A DNA stretch of 64,000 bases from assembly GCA_032690845.1 (NCBI GenBank), contig CM064427.1:18797501-18861500 (forward strand). The letters run 5' to 3'. The position numbers were made by a program, and so were the translations under genes. How positions within the stretch are numbered: the stretch's first letter is position 1; the number at the start of each line of letters is the position of its first letter. Shown here piece by piece: positions 1 to 11,058 of this stretch. Under the pieces are notes generated by a model. That model was not told the DNA's origin and did no database searches. It saw only the letters and a list, made by a program, of their open reading frames with translations. The stretch comes from Eleusine coracana subsp. coracana (Eukaryota; Streptophyta; Magnoliopsida; Poales; Poaceae).

Positions 1-140
1 GGTCGCGCTAGTTGGTGATGTGCATGGATGCTCAGTGAAATCACAGGCACTAGGTGATAGTGGAGAAGCCAAGGAGCTGTTGGGAGAAGTTGGGAAATGA
101 AGTCAAGCGAGGATGAGGAGTTTCAGCTTCTGGACGTACT

Positions 141-457
141 GACTGGACAGAGGGATCAGTAAAGACCAGACTGTACGGTCACTAGGAGACCAGAGAGTAG
201 TCTGCAAGGAACTCTATCAGCGCGAAGACCTGTAGAGACCAGACGGTATGGTCTACAGACCGGACGGTCCGGTCTGTATGGAGCTTGCTGGGGATAGAGA
301 AGTGCAGACGATGGTGCTCTCTGGAATGGAGAGAGAAAGTCTGACCGGACAGTCCGGTCAGTACAAGGAGATCATCTGGATAGACCAGCCAACGGCTCTG
401 GGAGCCATTTCAGAGAGACCAGATGGTCCGGTCTGGCAATGACCGGACAGTTCGGTA
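141..457. promoter_or_regulatory. Paired palindromes upstream of the LTR promoter (family A)
   Basis: Seven imperfect 17-bp palindromes of the form GACC(9)GGTC lie just upstream of the TATA box. Pairs are centred at about 149/172, 245/266 and 425/449, with one single copy at 351. The clearest copy is GACCGGACGGTCCGGTC at 258-274. Centre spacings within pairs are 21-24 bp. The matching block of the complete LTR at 35242-35547 has the same layout. Palindromic repeats in Sirevirus LTR promoters are described in the literature; a protein-binding role is my inference. Confidence 0.7.
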
Positions 458-483
458 AATGGAGTCTAGAGAGGTTGGAAGCC

Positions 484-490
484 TATATAA
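484..490 (+). promoter_or_regulatory. LTR TATA box (family A)
   Basis: TATATAA follows the palindrome block. The equivalent site in the 3' LTR, near 35603, reads TTTATAA. Position and sequence fit the RNA polymerase II promoter of the LTR. Confidence 0.55.
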
Positions 491-1558
491 CTTTATTTCT
501 GGGGTCTTGGAGACCACTCTTGGCCACAGGAATTGCTTGGAGCATTTGGTGAGAGCCAAGAGAAAAAGAAGAGAGCACTAGGAGGAGATATTGCATATTT
601 TGAGAGTGCTAGTGAGAGTAACTTGAGCATTGATGCACATCTAAGGCTAGGTGTCCTTGTGGGTGTGATCTAGGTTGTTACTCTTGGTCAATGGTGACAC
701 CTAGACCGGTTAGGTGTCGGTGATCAAGCCTATCGTAATCGGTTATGAAGGCCATCACACGTTTCTATATGGTTTGAGCCCCCCGGTTAAAGGGGCATCA
801 ATAGTGAGTGCTAGTGTCGGCTCGGGGAGTCCGAAGAGTTCTCGAGGGAGGCAATCTTGTGCCTTGGTGGCTGCGGTGACACGCATCGTGTCTTCACTCC
901 GGGAGTGATTGCGGGCTCGTGGGCGAGAACTCCACTTGGTGACGGGAGGGACTGGGACTCTGGCAGGAGTGGTCCAACGAGGAGTAGGGGAAGGCGCCAT
1001 CCTTTCGAGACCTCGGAAACAAATCATGAGCCATCTCAAACTCTACTCCTTACTATGATGCTTTACTTTCCGCATTTACATACCATGCTATTCATGCTTG
1101 TGTGCTTACCTTGCTCTAGTTGACTACCTAGTAGACTTGGCATGAATAGGGTTCTATACTTGCTAGCAGTGCTTAGCTTTCGTACTTGATCACTAGCATG
1201 TATAGGAGTTGCTTTGGCTTGTTTGATCACCCTAGTATGTATCATGCTACTCATGCTTGTGTGCCTTCCATGTGCTTGTTGATTTAGTAGCTTTGCATGA
1301 GTAGGCTCCTTGGCTATCTTGTTGTGTGCTTCCGCGAGTTCTTTGATTACTAGCTTGCATAGGAGTTGTGTGCCTCATGTGTGATCCACTAGTATGCTTA
1401 GGTTATTTTTCCTTTCATAGGATTATCTTGTTAGTGTGATCACCACTAGAATTGTGTAGGAGTTGTGTGAGTGGTCGGTTTTAGTAGTTGGCAAAATAGG
1501 TACATAGTTTGAGTTCCTGATTCACCCCCCCCCCCCTCTCGGTCACTCGATCCTTTCA

Positions 1559-1823
1559 GTAATCCAATGGTGAAATGCTACAACGGTATGATCCGTCTGC
1601 TTGTGGATTTATCTGCAACAATGAATTATACCCCAACACTCACTTGCGCTTTTACCAAGTCTAGTAATATTCTTGGTGCGATGTTAGATTTGCTATAAGG
1701 ATATCTGACGCCGTTACCAGGGATAGTAATATTCTTAGCATGACGTTAAGGAGTGTCAACATCCATCGATTGCCTAGAAAATGTGAGGAACACCATGTTT
1801 AGTAAATAGCCGACTCGAGGGCC
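1559..1823. other. Unassigned spacer between LTR and LINE relic
   Basis: No ORF or repeat that I can name. It contains two similar short blocks around TAGTAATATTCTT (near 1666 and 1725), suggesting a decayed repeat. Confidence 0.4.
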
Positions 1824-2905
1824 TGTATGGTTGCATGGACTTCATCCATAAAAAAAAGAGTATATTACTGAAAGAGTAATTCTCCATGATCTATATGTCA
1901 ACCGTAGGCAGCAATTACTGAAAAAATAGGTACCACTGCACAGATACTAATGATAACATTACATCAAAGGGCCTAAGAACATCTAAGCAACAACACAGGA
2001 ATAACAATCAACAAGAACACTAACAAAAGGCCTATATGGTTTGGATGCCAACAAGGGTCGATGCCTTTCACATATCTAGGACTCCCATTGGGCCTCACAA
2101 AGCCCTCAATATAGGATTTTCTACCCTATGTATAAAGAATTGAAAGAAGATTGGTCTGTTGTGCTAACATCCTCACTCAAGCTGGAAAATTAGAGATGGT
2201 CAACTCTATTTTGACTTCTATGCCTATGTTTCTCATGTGTACTTTAAACTGCATAAGACCACTATTGACATGGTGGATACTTACAAAAAGCACCTATTAT
2301 GGAGAGGCTCTGATATTAATGCAAAGAAGCCGCCTTTGGCTGCTTGGAATATGGTTTGTAGTCTGAAAAAAGAGGGAAATCTGCTTGTCAGCCAAAGCAT
2401 CAAGTATTTTTTTGGTTGTTACTTAAAGAGAGAATTAACACAAGAGACATACCTAGAAGAAGAAACATGGTTTTAGATTCATATGTATGTGAGCTCTGCA
2501 TTCTGCAACGGCAAGAAACCATATTGCACCTCTTCATAAGATGCAACTTTGCCAAAGCATGTTAGGCATCCATAGGGATAAATCTGCCAATGCTAGTGCC
2601 ATTCTATATGGACATCATTATATTAATGTGTTGGAGTATTTGGAAGACAAGGAATGAATGGATCTTTGAAGATATTGATCCAACATTCTCCAATTGCAAA
2701 AATAAGTTTATCAGTGAGCTCAAGATGGTGCTATATCAAGCAAAGTAAAGTCAAGTGGAAGGCATACAACAATGGATAGACTCTCATTCCTAGAGTTTTC
2801 TTTCTTCCTGTTTTTATTTTGTTTTGGTTTCCTTTTTCTGTAAATTCTATAAATACAATTTCTAATTAATAAATAATCTCTTGGGACATGTATGGTTGCA
2901 TGGAC
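1824..2905 (+). mobile_element. 5'-truncated LINE (L1-type) insertion with 17-bp TSD
   Basis: The 17-bp sequence TGTATGGTTGCATGGAC occurs at 1824-1840 and again, identically, at 2889-2905. The interval between holds the end of a plant LINE ORF2 (separate entry). This fits target-primed insertion of a 5'-truncated L1-type element followed by decay. The 3' tail (about 2855-2880) is A/T-rich but has no clean poly(A). About 195 bp at the left of the interval (1841-2035) is not recognisably LINE and could be rearranged 5' sequence or a later insertion. Confidence 0.65.
2036..2600 (+). pseudogene. LINE ORF2 remnant: end of reverse transcriptase and zf-RVT domain
   Basis: Translated pieces in shifting frames match the C-terminal side of plant non-LTR reverse transcriptases. 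Recognisable parts are a TYLGLPLG-like stretch near 2075, AGKLEMVNSILTSMP near 2180, and LLWRGSDINAKKPPLAAWNMVC near 2297 in broken form. A cysteine-containing zf-RVT-like segment follows (VCELCILQRQET, then LHLFIRCNFAKA) at about 2490-2560. Stops and frameshifts separate the parts. The N-terminal endonuclease and the catalytic RT core are absent, so this is a dead 3' fragment. Confidence is good for the family and moderate for the exact limits. Confidence 0.75.
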
Positions 2906-3289
2906 CTAAATTTGAAGCAAAGTAGCTAAGGAACGTTGGCAAAAGGATAGCATGATGCATGTCTTCTTGTGATGATACTCAAGAGAATATAGAGCCACGA
3001 AATAAAGCAAGAATTATTCGTTCCTAAACCAATAAATAGGCACCAACCACACATCTATATATATTTGATTGCAAATATTTTAGTGATTACCGGTGGCAAC
3101 GAGGAGCAGGGTGTATGCGGTCGATGGGGAGGCAGGCCAGGAGGACAGCGTTACGGGGAGGAGGCCGGCGGGGTTTGCTGGAGAGCCAAGATCTTAGCTA
3201 GGGTTTGCGTCCATGGGCGGGATGAGGGGGGCAAGTGGGATTTGTTTTAGGAGGACTGTGGGCCAGCTCACGGTCGGGCCAGAAACCTG
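2906..3289. other. Intergenic, unassigned
   Basis: A short GC-rich stretch at 3090-3250 is open in two frames but resembles nothing I recognise. It may be the left part of the CACTA element that follows, or captured sequence. Confidence 0.35.
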
Positions 3290-5555
3290 CTCGATCTGTA
3301 GTGGCGGTCATGCTGACGTCAGCTGCCCGCCACTACGGTGCCACACCTATTCAAGGCAGCACTACCAAAGAGCTCTCCATCGCCATAAAACATCACCCAT
3401 ATCCATGACAAATATATATAGTAACAAGATACAACAAATAGTTTCAACATCACACATATCCATCACACATATAGTAAGAAAATGCTCAAATATAATGAAT
3501 GACATCCCATCATTTGGTCATTATAAATAGTTTCAACATGTACAAATAAATTATATATGAGTTCCCATAACTTTAATACAACAAAAATAGGTATAGCTAG
3601 GCACGAACAACAATTTTCCCTTCAATGTCGGTGCGCAAGTAAGGCAGCACTCGAGAATATGTCAATCTTGTGTAAATCTTTTCCAAAGAAGAGATGTTGG
3701 AGAGAAAAGGGACATGTTTATATGGGTGATATTACCGTCAACTCCCATGAGTCTTTGTTTTCTTGGAATGTAAATATGTTTCTTCTTTGTCAAGGGGTCT
3801 AGGACATAAAACTCTTGTTGGACCCTAGAAGTGAGAATCCACATAACTAGTCACAAACAACTGCTTCAAGCGATCGATAAGAGGAAGGTACCACATAACT
3901 AGTCTTGGTACTTTTGTACCATTCGATGTGATCACATCTTCTTCAGCAACACTCAAACCACTGCTTTTCCTCGTTCTTCTAGGCCCCTTCTTCGTATTAT
4001 TCATTCCATTTCCATGACCTACACAATCATTAGTGGCATCATCACTTCCATCCTTTTTGTACCTACTTGTGTTGCGAATTGGGCAACAAATAGCATTTGC
4101 ATGATCCCCATGGTACAATATGCAATGATTTGGACATGCATGAATTTTTTGCATGCCCAACGTCACTGGACATATAACTTTCTTTGCATAACAGGTGTTT
4201 TTGGGCAACCCATTTGGTTTCGGCTAAATCTCATCAACAAACTCCAATAACTCATTGAAACTAGTATGAAATCAGCCATGTTTTGCTTTCCGCTTCATTA
4301 ATCCTAATATTATACGCAAAACAGTGCAATTCTCATGGAAACCCTTTTCTTCATCATACAAACGTTCCTTGTTTGCTTTGGCCAACGGTGTACTGTTATC
4401 CAGCCCAAGATTTAAACCAGCTAGCAAGTCATCAGGATGAATTATACGAAGGGGTTCTTCATAATTGAATTCCCCAACATTATGGTCCTCTTCCATATCA
4501 ATATTGCTATATCACCCTGACATGGATGATCATCATGGACACCATCATTTGCAACATTATCCGAGCTCTCACCGTGAAACGTCACCAGATGACCTTGGAT
4601 AGAACAACTGTCTCTAAAAATAATTCTAATTTGACAGATCTCACATGGACAATGAATTTAATTCAAACCTTCATTTCTACCATGCTCCACAGCTATGACA
4701 CAAAACTCTTTCACTTTATCCATAAATGGAGTCTCATTTTGGGGCCAATGATACATCCAAGACCTATCATCCATCTTCAGCTACATAATACAATAAGAAA
4801 AACAAAATTCAATTACTCAACTCAGATATATACAATTAAACAAAATTTTCAACTATACATCTGTACGTCTCAACCAATATACCAAACTCAATTAACCATT
4901 TATTACATCCTTCATATGCTTGTAAACACACATATCACAATGCCCCAATGCTATATATTAAGCCTGCATCCCTATTTCTCTTCAGTTACACAATACTAAA
5001 ATTTCACATACAAAGTTATACTAAACTAAAATATATGAACCTTTCTAGTAATATATATAGCACCCTTTTCAACAATGCCTACTGAAATCCACAACTATAT
5101 GCCGTTGTAATCCCCTATCTGGTATCACCGTTCAAGTTTTGCATTCTAATAAAGCTAAATATAAGCACCATCAAATTAAAATAATTAAACCAAAATTAAA
5201 TAGCACAAAGGACTCTCCCATACCTCACTTATTGATTAAGCCCACGAAAATCAGCTTCAAAACCTCCCTACCACCTCTCATTCATCCTCCTTGCGAAATG
5301 CCGCCGCCAGCAGCTTCATGCATGAGGCAAGTGAAAACAGAGGGAAGAAGAGGGGCAGAAGGGGGCGACGGCGGGGTGCCCTATTTATACCGCCATTCAA
5401 TAGCGGGCACAATTGCCCACCGCTACTGTTTCAAGATTCAGTAGCGGTCCGGTTACCTAGGGTTTCATGCACAAGTTGTTAGTGGCGGTCCCTGCTAATG
5501 CCCACTGCTGCCAAAAATTTCGCGCCCGCCGCTGCAGAGCCTGTTTGTAGTAGTG
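3290..5555 (-). mobile_element. Defective CACTA (En/Spm) element
   Basis: The right end closes with GTTTGTAGTAGTG at 5543-5555. Read on the minus strand this is CACTACTACAAAC, the standard CACTA terminus. Sub-terminal blocks around GTAGTGGCGG and CCGCCACTAC lie in both orientations near 3298-3340 and 5385-5530. The minus strand carries TNP2-like transposase pieces starting at 4774, so the right end is the 5' end. I could not find a matching CACTA terminus on the left; that end is probably truncated or diverged, and 3290 is an approximate limit. Confidence 0.7.
3662..4774 (-). pseudogene. CACTA TNP2-like transposase, broken
   Basis: Reading from an ATG at 4774, the protein opens with MDDRSWMYHW, the usual start of plant CACTA transposases. 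Frame breaks follow. A segment at 4272-4496 contains LDNSTPLAKANKERLYDEEK. A segment at 3825-4208 contains KIHACPNHCILY and a CC-x-I pair, the TNP2 zinc-binding-like region, and ends near VPRLVMWYLPLIDRLK. The sequence then jumps to 3662-3844 with QQEFYVLDPLTKKKH, resembling the far C-terminal DUF4216 region. Most of the catalytic middle is therefore deleted and several stops are present. It cannot encode an active transposase. Confidence 0.75.
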
Positions 5556-8500
5556 GCACAGTTATAATACGATGCCAAAGTTATGATCATCTCAAGCATC
5601 AAAAGCTTTACCTGCCTGGAATTGAGCATTAAACAAGCCATGAAAAAACCCTGGCAGAAATGATCATGCATGCACGGATTAAGTCAACACAAATTCAGTT
5701 AGAGCAATATGACTCTGGTCACTGCATTTCCAGGCTGTTTTGCATGAGCCTCTTGTAATAAAAATCTTACTGATATGGCAAACAAGCAAGGGGTAACCTG
5801 AGCCAAACCATGCACGTTGATTAGATTACCTCTTCGTTGATTCCTCATTGAGGACGGGGCAGCACAGAGTACAAATGAAATCAAAAAATCAAAAAAGGAA
5901 AAAACAAATTGACGAACAACGATGGCGGGTGGGCGAACAGCAGTGGCGGTGTATCAGCAAGCCCAAAGGCGGCCGCGGCAGGAGGTCGTCAACGTCCTGG
6001 TCGTAACCTCGCTGAACGAGCTGATCGCCTCCAAAGGACACCTCAGCGATACCTTCATCAGCCACTCGCTGCCTGTACAAACAAAAAATTCGATGTCCAA
6101 TCCACAAAAGAAGAAGAAAGTAGCCACAAATCGATCCATAGAACAGATCCCCAGCTTGCTCCATTGTTATGTGGGCGCCATGGGAGAAGCTCGATGGCGG
6201 CGGCAGGGCCCTAGCTCCATACGATGGCGGCGGCGCAAGGGCCAGCTCTTCACGAAATAGTAGGAAGAAGGAAACACAGCAAATCACGGAAGGAAATAAA
6301 GCTGCCAACCAATCACGCGAGGAAGAAGGAAAGTTTTAGCCGGGTATACGCGGATGGGTACGCTCGAGGCTACGTGAAAAAAGTCAGGAAAAAGAGGACG
6401 AAACGAACTGGAATACCTGTAAACATCATGGCCCACAAACTGGTTTAAGGAGGCTAATCAGAGGGTTAAGGATAAAAACACGGTTAAATACCAAAGGCTG
6501 AGATTAGAGGGGGTAAATTGACTCAGGGTAAGAGGTTTGCCTAAGGATATTTAGCCTTTATAGTAGAGATACATATTGGTGCGTTGCTACGGTGCAAATG
6601 GTTCTAGAGAGGCATGACACATATAAAAAAAAGTCGGATTTGTAGACATAATATTAAGTCAAATCAAACAAACAAAACAAACTTCAACAAATATAATGCA
6701 AAAGTGAAACTTCTCCAGTGCATAATTTATATGACCACATATACTTTCATTCATAAACAAAAAATGTCACATAATGTTGTCAACCAGACAACAATATTAA
6801 TTAAATTCATTGTTAAAAAATCACGATATTAAGACATGCCTTATTTTGCTAAGCTCTCAAAACTATGCTTCCCTTCCTGAACAATAAGAGCTACAGTTAA
6901 TTCCTTCCTCTTCCTCCGCATCCACATAAGAAAATATTATTTGAAGATAGATTAAATGTTTCCCCTAGCCAGTCAAAGTACATATTTAATGTAACCATAT
7001 ATAATGAATTATTCATATGGTATTGTATGTCTCCATGCTTTGGGCTCTGCATCTCCATAGATTGTGCACCCAGTTTCTTCAAATGATATCCCGACATTTT
7101 TAGTGGGATAAATCCACATCTTAATAAAAAATAGTGTCTCTGAATGGAATATAGACAAAATGATTATTAACAATTTGACGCGTAAAAAGAACAGGCCTGA
7201 ACCCATTTGACCCTAGAATAGGTCTGACACACAGAACTAAGGATCTCACATCATAAACAACATATCACCGTGTGCTTCTTTTCCATGAAAATAGTTTCAC
7301 AGCATCAGCTGCACGCAACCATTTAACAAAATATAAATATGACAAAATTTTAATTTTTGAAACATTAGACATGCTCTATAAATAGTTATTACTATTTTGA
7401 ACATGAACCATATGATAGTTATTACATTTTTGTGGCTGTCAAGAATTACATTTCTACTAATGGTGTACGCATGCATTGTTTCAAACCCGGGTCTTGAATT
7501 ATCATATGGTTCCAAAATGTTAGTACCAATGTATAGAGAACTCTCCAAATTTATTGTTGTATATGGTGTTCATAGGAAGATGTGAAAAATAAAATTTGAT
7601 ATTAAAAACATGAAAAGATGGCATTGGAGTAAATTAGAGGTAGTCCTGACAACCAACTAAAACACATGCTATTGTACGACTACGTCTAAAAACAATTCTT
7701 TTTTCTTTGTCCTTAGCTCTTCATAGGATCTTAGATTGAGAAGGTAAATTAATTATGCAGACTGAGTTTATAAGGTAGACAAAACTATGAAAATAAAGTA
7801 TTTGATTTTCAGCTTGAATAAATAATAATAATAATAATAATAATAATATGAGAAGTCTACATAATCAACACAAATTGATATATGTAGTTCATATTTTTCC
7901 AAACTTCTAAGTGGAAGCTTCAGGTTGCAATAAAAGGTGGTCATGTATATCCACCAACATGAAAATAAAAGATGAAACACATATGAGCATTGTGATCCAG
8001 TTTGTCCCTCCTAGATACAAAATGAGTCTGCACAGTCTATGTTCATTTATCTTTTCAATCTAAGATAAAGTACTTGATTTTCATCTTGAACAAATAACAC
8101 GGTGACTACTCTCACAATCAAAGATGAAATACAGATGATCATTGTGATCTATTCTGGCCTCCCATATACAAACTCAAAGTGATAGAACATCGCTTATCTA
8201 TGGAGGTCATGTAGTGTGCCATGGAGAGCTGGTGGTGAGACTGATGTTGGTGCATATTCATCTGAATTGAATTCTAATCTAGCAATTGTAGCAAATCTGG
8301 ATCCATTTCTTCTTCAATCAAGTATTGGTGAAAATCTTGAACATAAGACAACATCAATTTTCCAATTTGGGTTGTCCTTCAACTTCACTGGATGGCCCAA
8401 GGAAAAAAAGCACAAGGTATAAGTGAAGATTGAGAAAAATTATGTTCAACTGCCCAAAATTTAAGTTGTGCATCAAGAAAAGCACATTACTTCAAGCACA

Positions 8501-8589
8501 ATACAACCTTGAATCTAGTGCTTGGAAATGCCCAAATAACTAATAAATAATATGAGGCAGGAGAGCTATCTTCAAATGAAGAATCCACT
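5556..8589. other. Intergenic, mostly AT-rich
   Basis: No recognised gene. A GC-rich patch at 5910-6260 is open in several frames on both strands without a familiar domain. 6552-6569 read on the minus strand (A then TCTCTACTATAAAGG) resembles a grass Helitron 5' end, with no partner found. An open stretch at 8216-8422, followed by a donor-like GTATAAGTG, could be an exon relic of unknown identity. Confidence 0.4.
7816..7849. repeat. (TAA)n microsatellite
   Basis: About ten uninterrupted AAT/TAA trinucleotide units in AT-rich DNA. Confidence 0.9.
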
Positions 8590-8745
8590 TCTGTAATTAG
8601 CCTTAATAGATTCGTCTCGCAAATTAGCTTAGGCCTTCTGTAATCAGTTTTATAATTAGCTCATGTTTAATTCTCCTAATTAGCATTCGAATATTCGATG
8701 TGACATGACTAGAGTGTAGCTCATAAGGAACAAACACCCACATAT
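8590..8745. mobile_element. Grass MITE relic
   Basis: The blocks AATTAGCCTTAATAGATTCG, CGCAAATTAGCTTAGG, TCCTAATTAGCATTCGAATA and TCGATGTGACATGACTAG occur in the order seen in a very common grass MITE. It ends in AACAAACACCC, as those elements do. I recognise the family by sequence but cannot assign a superfamily with certainty, and the left terminus is unclear. Confidence 0.5.
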
Positions 8746-9191
8746 ACATGCCAATAATTCAGCTTCGTCACCCTAGGAAAGAATCCGCCTGCTGATTTAT
8801 TACTCACTTCCAAGTATCCCTATGGACATAGATCCTAAAAATGCAAAATTCACTTGCATCACACTTGGGATTGATTCAGGTTAGTATCAGAAATCAGTCC
8901 TATGGATCCTAATTGTGTTAAGCATGCCTAATTCTAATGAGATAAAAAATTTGATTTTGAATCTAACTCACAATAGGCAATCAAAATTTTAATTACAAAG
9001 GAAATAGATGAATTACACAAATCTAAAGTGATAAGCCAATTGCTAACTCACTGTAACTGACCTGATCCAACTACCACATTGGTGACCAAGCCGATGCCAA
9101 CGCTGAGGACCCAGTTAGTGGATCAGGCCTCTAGTGCCAATGACGATGGCGGCGGCAGCACAAGTGTGATGGGAGATCATAGGGTGGTGGT
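8746..9191. other. Intergenic, unassigned
   Basis: No ORF over 60 codons and no repeat that I can name. Confidence 0.4.
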
Positions 9192-9717
9192 TGTAAGCTT
9201 CATGACCATTGGTTCTTGAAAACTCCAAAGGTATGAATGTTTTGATGATTTAGTACCAACATGAAATGCGTACTAATGCCTACATCTAGTGTTGTGGATG
9301 TAGAACCAACTTTTCAACTCAATATATGAGCATAGTGTGGGACATGTGTACCCCAAATACCTTATAACTCTGATATATTACCAAGTGGGTCAGGGTCCAA
9401 TAACGAAGCAATGGAGATAAAAGCCCATGAAGACTACTACTCGGATCATAGCTTGGAGTAGGCGGCAAGATAATATTAGAGATATAGGTTAAAGATAGAA
9501 TCTATTGTAACCGATTAGGAGACTTACCATGTAAACCCTACCCTGCAGATATATAAGGAGGACATGGGTCTTTCGAAGAATCATTAGAACTAGCATTGGG
9601 AAAACTAAACCCTTGTGCAGAATATCAGCAGTATAATACACCAAACAGAACATATCAAGGTTGGGACAACAAGGAAATCAAGTCAAGGAGGACAAGGAGT
9701 TTTAGCTTTAAGACAAG

Positions 9718-10200
9718 TCACCGTAAGCTACTATAGGGTCACCGCAAAGTCCATGGAGAAAGACTCTTTTTATATGTAGGTATGTGTGTGTCACTATAGG
9801 CTGCGGAGTTTAAGTCATCATAAGCTACGGTGAATGCCAAGAAGTTGTACAGGGAGGTTGGGAGTCTTTGGACTGGAGCTCAGGAGGTCACCGTAAGATA
9901 TGGTGGGATCGTTGTAGGATACAGTGAGTCAAGGAGCAATGAAGATGATAAACTGGATGTCTCTAGTGAAGTGACAGCGAGGTCACCATAAGGTACGGTG
10001 ACCTAGAGAAGAATAAAATGATCAAAACTCAGAAGGAGCCGTTGAGGCTATGCCTCTATTGAAGATACAACGAGGGCGCCATAAGCTACGGTGACCTATG
10101 GATGGATTTCATGTACTAAAGCACTAAAGATCAGAGGTCGCAGTAACGTTGAGAAGAGGTTATCGTATATTACAGTGAGGTCATCGTAACTTACGGTGAT
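9718..10200. promoter_or_regulatory. Paired palindromes in the family B LTR
   Basis: The motif is TCACCGTAAGCTACGGTGA and variants. Successive copies start at 9718/9739, 9888/9909 and 10160/10181, each pair exactly 21 bp apart; 9791/9815 is 24 bp apart. Further single copies lie near 9984 and 10078. The block ends about 65 bp upstream of the TATA box. Confidence 0.75.
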
Positions 10201-10264
10201 ATGCTATGATAGAAATTTCTACATGTTCGCGGTTTTTTGGCACGGCTAGTGGAGTGGTTGTAGC

Positions 10265-10272
10265 CTATAAAT
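10265..10272 (+). promoter_or_regulatory. LTR TATA box (family B)
   Basis: CTATAAATAG sits directly after the palindrome block and 15 bp before the Tat insertion site. Confidence 0.55.
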
Positions 10273-10287
10273 AGTTTTTGCCCAACT

Positions 10288-10665
10288 TGTCGAGATTTGA
10301 ACTCGTCAATATATTTATAGGGCTACATCGGGACTAAGAACTATGATGGTTGAGACACAAGACGTCGAGTTATACAGGTTCGGGCCCTCTTGATGAGAGT
10401 AAAAACCCTATGTCCTGTGTTTTGTGGTTTGTATTGCTTTGTAATCTCGTGCCCTCGATGGGGGGGTTCCCTGCCACCTTATATATCCAGTCGGCAGGGG
10501 GTACATGGAGAGTCCTACTCGTAGTCTACAAGGATTTACATAGAAAGTCTATCTCTAATTATCTTGCGCTCCAAGCAGACTCGGTCGGTTCCCTTATTGG
10601 TGAGGTACCCGGTCCGTTGCCGACTTAGGCATATCTATGGATACCTAGAAGGTAAGTATTCCAAA
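10288..10665 (-). repeat. Tat 3' LTR (left copy)
   Basis: 378 bp, starting TGTCGAG on the plus strand and ending ATTCCAAA (the right copy has ATTCCACA). Adjacent at 10666-10680 is a polypurine tract on the minus strand (CTCGGGGGCTAC). A TATA-like CTATAAATATATTG on the minus strand lies near 10309-10322. Confidence 0.85.
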
Positions 10666-11058
10666 GTAGCCCCCGAGTGCTTTCTGATTTTGAGCTGTGA
10701 CTTGCCGAGTGATCTTCAATGTTGATACGAACATGTTATAAATTAGAAAGACCTCTTGATTGAAGTTTCAGATGGATCAGGTGCACCGACTCTTCTATAA
10801 TTTAGAGACTAACAAATAATGCAAGAGTCTAATAACATTAGCTCTTAACATTTTGTTATATAAATTCAACACAAACCATCAAACTTGAGCTAATAATCCT
10901 CTGATCATCAATGCAAAGGATCAGTCTACACGACATCAATCGTGCCAACCGATTAAAAGTAATGCTGAGTGATTTACACTCTTATCCGAATAATTTATAG
11001 TCTCCTGCTAGGGTTAGCCCCCCGCCTCTGGATCTAGCATGCCACCTCTTCATCGACA

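Larger units (their letters stand above)
1..1558 (+). mobile_element. Sirevirus family A LTR, 3' part (solo or 3' LTR)
   Basis: This stretch aligns throughout with the last 1.56 kb of the complete LTR at 34797-36675. Shared landmarks are the palindromic promoter block, the TATA box, the long unique segment and the ending with a C-run followed by CTCTCGGTCAC and TTTCA. The window opens about 0.3 kb into the LTR. No tRNA-iMet primer site follows 1558, whereas one follows the related 5' LTR at 29364. It is therefore a 3' LTR or a solo LTR whose other end lies upstream of the window. Reading frames inside it are chance ORFs. Sirevirus assignment rests on the family A internal genes at 30899-33512. 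Confidence 0.85.
9192..10287 (+). mobile_element. Sirevirus family B LTR, left part (split by the Tat element)
   Basis: It starts TGTAAGCTTCATGACCATTG, close to the family A LTR start at 34797. It carries family-specific palindromes and a TATA box near its right edge, and is then interrupted by the Tat element. The remainder is at 39700-40490. Together the pieces make about 1,887 bp, matching the 1,879-bp family A LTR. The duplicated target CAACT is at 10283-10287 and 39695-39699. Confidence 0.75.

Noticed and set aside
4526..4999. 157-codon plus-strand ORF
   Set aside because: Low-complexity AT-rich translation lying opposite the CACTA transposase N-terminus.
6552..6569. Helitron 5' end on the minus strand
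   Set aside because: A-TCTCTACTATAAAGG fits, but no hairpin-CTAG end was found to its left, so it is only mentioned.
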